This document shows, one piece after another, positions 5,896 to 8,481 of a stretch of 8,481 nucleotides of DNA. The translations under genes and the position numbers were made by a program. The notes under the pieces are model-generated. The model was not told the DNA's origin. It searched no databases and worked only from the letters and a program-made list of their open reading frames with translations. The DNA is from CAYRHS01 sp964424125 (lineage in GTDB: Bacteria; Actinomycetota; Acidimicrobiia; IMCC26256; JAOSJL01). Position 1 is the first letter of the stretch; each line of letters opens with the position of its first letter. The DNA is taken from assembly GCA_964424125.1 (NCBI GenBank), contig CAYRHS010000140.1, positions 1-8,481 on the forward strand. Reading direction: 5' to 3'.

Positions 5896-7395
5896 GTGCT
5901 CGCATCCGTCACCAGCGCCACCCTCCTCGGCGTGGACGGTCATCCCGTCCGGGTCGAGGTCCACGTCGCCCGCGGTCTTCCCGCCTACCAGATCGTGGGG
6001 CTCCCCGACGTGGCGGTCCGCGAGTCGAGGGAACGCGTCCGGGCGGCGATCCTCTCCTCCGGCCTCGAGTGGCCGATGCAGCGCGTCACCGTCAACCTCG
6101 CGCCGGCCGACCTCCACAAGTCGGGCTCGGGCCTCGAGCTCGCCATCGCGGCCGGGGTCCTCCAAGCCACCTCCCAGGTCCCCGAGGGCTGCCTCGATGG
6201 CGCGGGCGTGCTCGGCGAGGTCGGACTCGACGGCTCGATCCGCCCGATGCCGGGCGTCCTGGCACTGGTCGACGCGCTGCGCGACGCTGGAACCGCCGAC
6301 ATCGTCGTTCCGCCCGCGGCCACCCACGAGGCCTCGCTCGTCCCCGACGTCCAGGTGCGCACGGCGCGGGACCTCGCGCAGCTCCGCGACTGCCTCAAGG
6401 GTGAGCTGCCCTGGCCCGACCCGCCGGAGCCGCCACCGTGCGAGCTGGTGACCGACGCGCCGGAGCCGCTCGACCTCGCGGACGTGCGCGGCCTCGACGA
6501 GGCCAAGCTGGCGCTCGCCACCGCGGCCGCAGGTGGGCACCACCTCGCGTTGGTCGGCTCGCCGGGCGTCGGCAAGACGATGCTCGCCCGCAGACTCCCG
6601 ACGCTGCTCCCCCCACTCGACGAGCACGAAGCGCTCCAGGTGACCCGGATCCGATCGGTCGTCGAGGGCCTGCGCATGGCGCGACTCGTCACGACGCGTC
6701 CGTTCCGCGCGCCACATCACACGGCCTCCGCGGTCGCGCTCGTCGGGGGCGGCAGCGGGCGGCCCCGCGCGGGCGAGCTGACCCGGGCCCACCTCGGCTC
6801 GCTGTTCCTCGACGAGATCGGCGAGTTCGCCCCGAGTGTCCTCGACGCCCTCCGCCAGCCCCTCGAGGATCGCGTCGTCCGGATCGTCCGCCAGCACGGG
6901 GCCGTGACGTTCCCTGCCGACTTCGTGCTCGTGGCGTGCTCCAACCCCTGCCCCTGCGGTCGGGAACCCGAGCGCTGCCGGTGTTCGGAAGCCCAGCGAG
7001 CGCGGTACGCGCGGCGTCTCTCGGCACCACTGCTCGACCGCTTCGACCTGCGCCTCCACGTCCACCCGCCGCCGACCGGCGCGAGCATCGGCGAGCGCTC
7101 CCACGACGTTCGGGGCCGTGTGCTCGAGGCCGTACGCCGACAACGGGCGCGCCTCACCGACACCCCGTGGCGGCGCAACAGCGAGATCCCGGCCGGCGCG
7201 CTCGAGGACCTCGTCCCCCTCGGCGACCACGCCGACCGAACCTGGCGTCGGGTGTGCGAGCTGCGCCGGTTCAGTGGTCGCGGCGCCGCGGCGGCGCGGC
7301 GAGTGGCCCGAACGCTCGCCGACCTCGAAGGAGCCGACGCGGTCGGTGCGGCCCACGTCCAGGCGGCTGCCGACCTCCGGGAGCCGTGGCAATGA
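5896..7395 (+). CDS. comM: ComM/YifB family AAA+ ATPase (Mg-chelatase-like)
   Basis: A 499-residue AAA+ protein of the ComM/YifB family, close to the usual length of about 500. ComM is a hexameric helicase that promotes branch migration when incoming DNA is integrated during natural transformation; family members also occur in species not known to be competent. The Lon-like N-terminal domain (about 1-170) begins SVTSATLLGVDGHPVRVEVHV and contains GLPDVAVRESRERVRAA. The AAA+ core has Walker A GSPGVGKT at 221-228 (K227), FRAPHH at 270-275, and Walker B LFLDE at 303-307. A cysteine cluster (C348, C352, C354, C361, C363) in CSNPCPCG and CRC may bind zinc. The Mg-chelatase C-terminal domain fills the last hundred residues. 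The GTG start is set by GGAGG at 5886-5890. The stop overlaps the dprA start as ATGA, so the two are an operon with translational coupling. The gene diverges from xerC. Confidence 0.95.
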   Translation: MLASVTSATLLGVDGHPVRVEVHVARGLPAYQIVGLPDVAVRESRERVRAAILSSGLEWPMQRVTVNLAPADLHKSGSGLELAIAAGVLQATSQVPEGCLDGAGVLGEVGLDGSIRPMPGVLALVDALRDAGTADIVVPPAATHEASLVPDVQVRTARDLAQLRDCLKGELPWPDPPEPPPCELVTDAPEPLDLADVRGLDEAKLALATAAAGGHHLALVGSPGVGKTMLARRLPTLLPPLDEHEALQVTRIRSVVEGLRMARLVTTRPFRAPHHTASAVALVGGGSGRPRAGELTRAHLGSLFLDEIGEFAPSVLDALRQPLEDRVVRIVRQHGAVTFPADFVLVACSNPCPCGREPERCRCSEAQRARYARRLSAPLLDRFDLRLHVHPPPTGASIGERSHDVRGRVLEAVRRQRARLTDTPWRRNSEIPAGALEDLVPLGDHADRTWRRVCELRRFSGRGAAAARRVARTLADLEGADAVGAAHVQAAADLREPWQ

Positions 7396-8481
7396 CCGGC
7401 GACCGACGCAGCTCGCCGTTCGGGCCCGAGCGACTCGCGGCCGCCACCCTGGCCTGCCTCCCGGACGTCACCCCCGCGCGCTTGCACGCGCTGCTCGACA
7501 CGTTCGGGGGAGCAGGTCCGGCGCTGGCCGCGGTTCACACCGGCCACGCCGACCTGGCCACCGCCCCGGGAGCCGTGATCGAGCCCGAGCTGGCGTCTCG
7601 ATGGTCTCGGGCAGCTGATGCGGACCGCACTCGCGCGATCCTCGAGCACCGCGGGACGCGGGTGTGGCTCCCGACCGACGAGGACTACCCGATCGACGAC
7701 ATCCCGGGGCGCCCTGCGGTCCTCTTCGCCGAGGGAGCGACCGACGGGGCACTCCGCCGACGGCGGGTCGCAGTCGTGGGGACCCGATCGGCCTCACCGC
7801 ACGGCCTGGCGGACGCCGAGGAGCTCGGCGGCGTGCTCGCCGACGCGGGCGTGAGCGTCGTGAGCGGGATGGCCCTGGGTATCGACGGCGCTGCACACCG
7901 GGGCGCGCTGGCCCACGGGGGCGCCGCGATCGGAGTCGTCGCCACCGGCCTCGACGTCGAGTATCCGCGCCGGCACCGGGAGCTCTACGCCGACGTGCGC
8001 CACCACGGCCTGCTCGTGGGCGAGGTGGGGTTCGGCTCGGGACCGCTCCCCGGCCGGTTCCCGGTTCGCAACCGGATCATCGCCGCGCTCGTCGAGGTAG
8101 TCGTCGTGGTGGAGGCCACCATCTCGGGCGGCGCCCGCATCACCGCCGAACGTGCTCTCGACTACGGGCGGCCGGTGTTCGCCCAACCGGGCTCACGCCG
8201 CAACCCGGCCGCGGCCGGATGCAACGCGCTCCTCGCCGACGGTGCACATCCGCTGGTAGAGCCGGACGACGTGCTCGTCGCCCTCGGTCTCACCGACGGC
8301 GCCCACCGGGCTCGCTCGGCCGAGCCGCCCGCGGCCCTCGTCGGGGACGCCGCCGAGCTCCGCGACGCGCTCGGTGGCGAGCCCGCCACGAACGACGAGC
8401 TGCTCGTCCGCATCGGCTGGTCGCGCCATCGGCTGGCCCTGGCGCTCACCGACCTCGAAGCGGCGCGCGCCGCGCAGCGGG
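7392..8481 (+). CDS. dprA: DNA-processing protein DprA, partial (C-terminus beyond right edge)
   Basis: DprA/Smf loads RecA on incoming single-stranded DNA during transformation and is widespread even in bacteria not known to be competent. The first 363 codons are present and open at the edge. An N-terminal helical region (about 10-85) precedes the Rossmann core: VVGTRSAS (128-135), SGMALGIDGAAH (158-169), ATGLDVEYPRRH (184-195), FPVRNRII (223-230) and ISGGARITAERA (244-255). A winged-helix-like end starts near residue 330 with DELLVRIGWSRHRLALALTDLE. Some family positions differ: the usual SE after the third strand is GE here, and GTN near residue 277 is GCN. The domain order is complete, so only a short C-terminus should be missing. 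The ATG at 7392 lies within the comM stop (ATGA), which fixes the start and points to coupled translation. Confidence 0.93.
   Translation, partial: MTGDRRSSPFGPERLAAATLACLPDVTPARLHALLDTFGGAGPALAAVHTGHADLATAPGAVIEPELASRWSRAADADRTRAILEHRGTRVWLPTDEDYPIDDIPGRPAVLFAEGATDGALRRRRVAVVGTRSASPHGLADAEELGGVLADAGVSVVSGMALGIDGAAHRGALAHGGAAIGVVATGLDVEYPRRHRELYADVRHHGLLVGEVGFGSGPLPGRFPVRNRIIAALVEVVVVVEATISGGARITAERALDYGRPVFAQPGSRRNPAAAGCNALLADGAHPLVEPDDVLVALGLTDGAHRARSAEPPAALVGDAAELRDALGGEPATNDELLVRIGWSRHRLALALTDLEAARAAQR

Noticed and set aside
5842..7392. 516-codon open frame on the minus strand opposite comM
   Set aside because: It lies wholly antisense to a clear ComM, has no recognisable domain, and has the Arg/Gly/Asp-rich composition of antisense frames in GC-rich DNA.

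Overview
The window is uniformly GC-rich, gene-dense DNA. It uses GTG as well as ATG starts, and several neighbouring genes overlap by a few bases. The gene set (a WhiG-type sigma factor, XerC, an M23 peptidase and rpsB on one strand; comM and dprA on the other) is the chromosomal neighbourhood known from Actinomycetota around whiG/rpsB, so the source is very probably an actinobacterium. A deep-branching class such as Acidimicrobiia is plausible but cannot be proved from this sequence. There are no RNA genes, insertion sequences, CRISPR arrays or obviously foreign segments.

Layout. The left two thirds (1-5637) is read on the minus strand, in the order xerC (5637-4738), whiG (4763-3951), a large secreted M23 peptidase/alpha-beta hydrolase fusion (3841-1976), a membrane-anchored beta-propeller (1979-852) and rpsB (693 to beyond the left edge). 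xerC and whiG overlap, and so do the fusion and the propeller (4 bases), so each pair is probably translationally coupled. A hairpin just after whiG and a 109-base gap divide the strand into a xerC-whiG unit and an envelope unit. rpsB sits behind a 158-base gap with its own candidate promoter. The right third is read on the plus strand: comM (5896-7395) and dprA (7392 to beyond the right edge), with a 4-base ATGA overlap.

The 258-base divergent region between xerC and comM is the only sizeable non-coding stretch, and it is rich in signals. They are a near-consensus promoter that would make xerC mRNA leaderless, a palindrome flanked by 10-base direct repeats, a short inverted repeat, a strong hairpin in the presumed comM leader, and a good comM ribosome binding site.

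Functionally the window combines chromosome maintenance and DNA uptake/recombination (XerC, ComM, DprA), developmental or motility sigma control (WhiG), cell-envelope work (the fusion and its coupled propeller) and translation (S2). The most unusual item is the 621-residue fusion. It has an export signal with 15 consecutive valines, an M23 domain with one active-site histidine replaced, a proline-rich linker made of 36-base repeats, and a complete-looking serine hydrolase domain.
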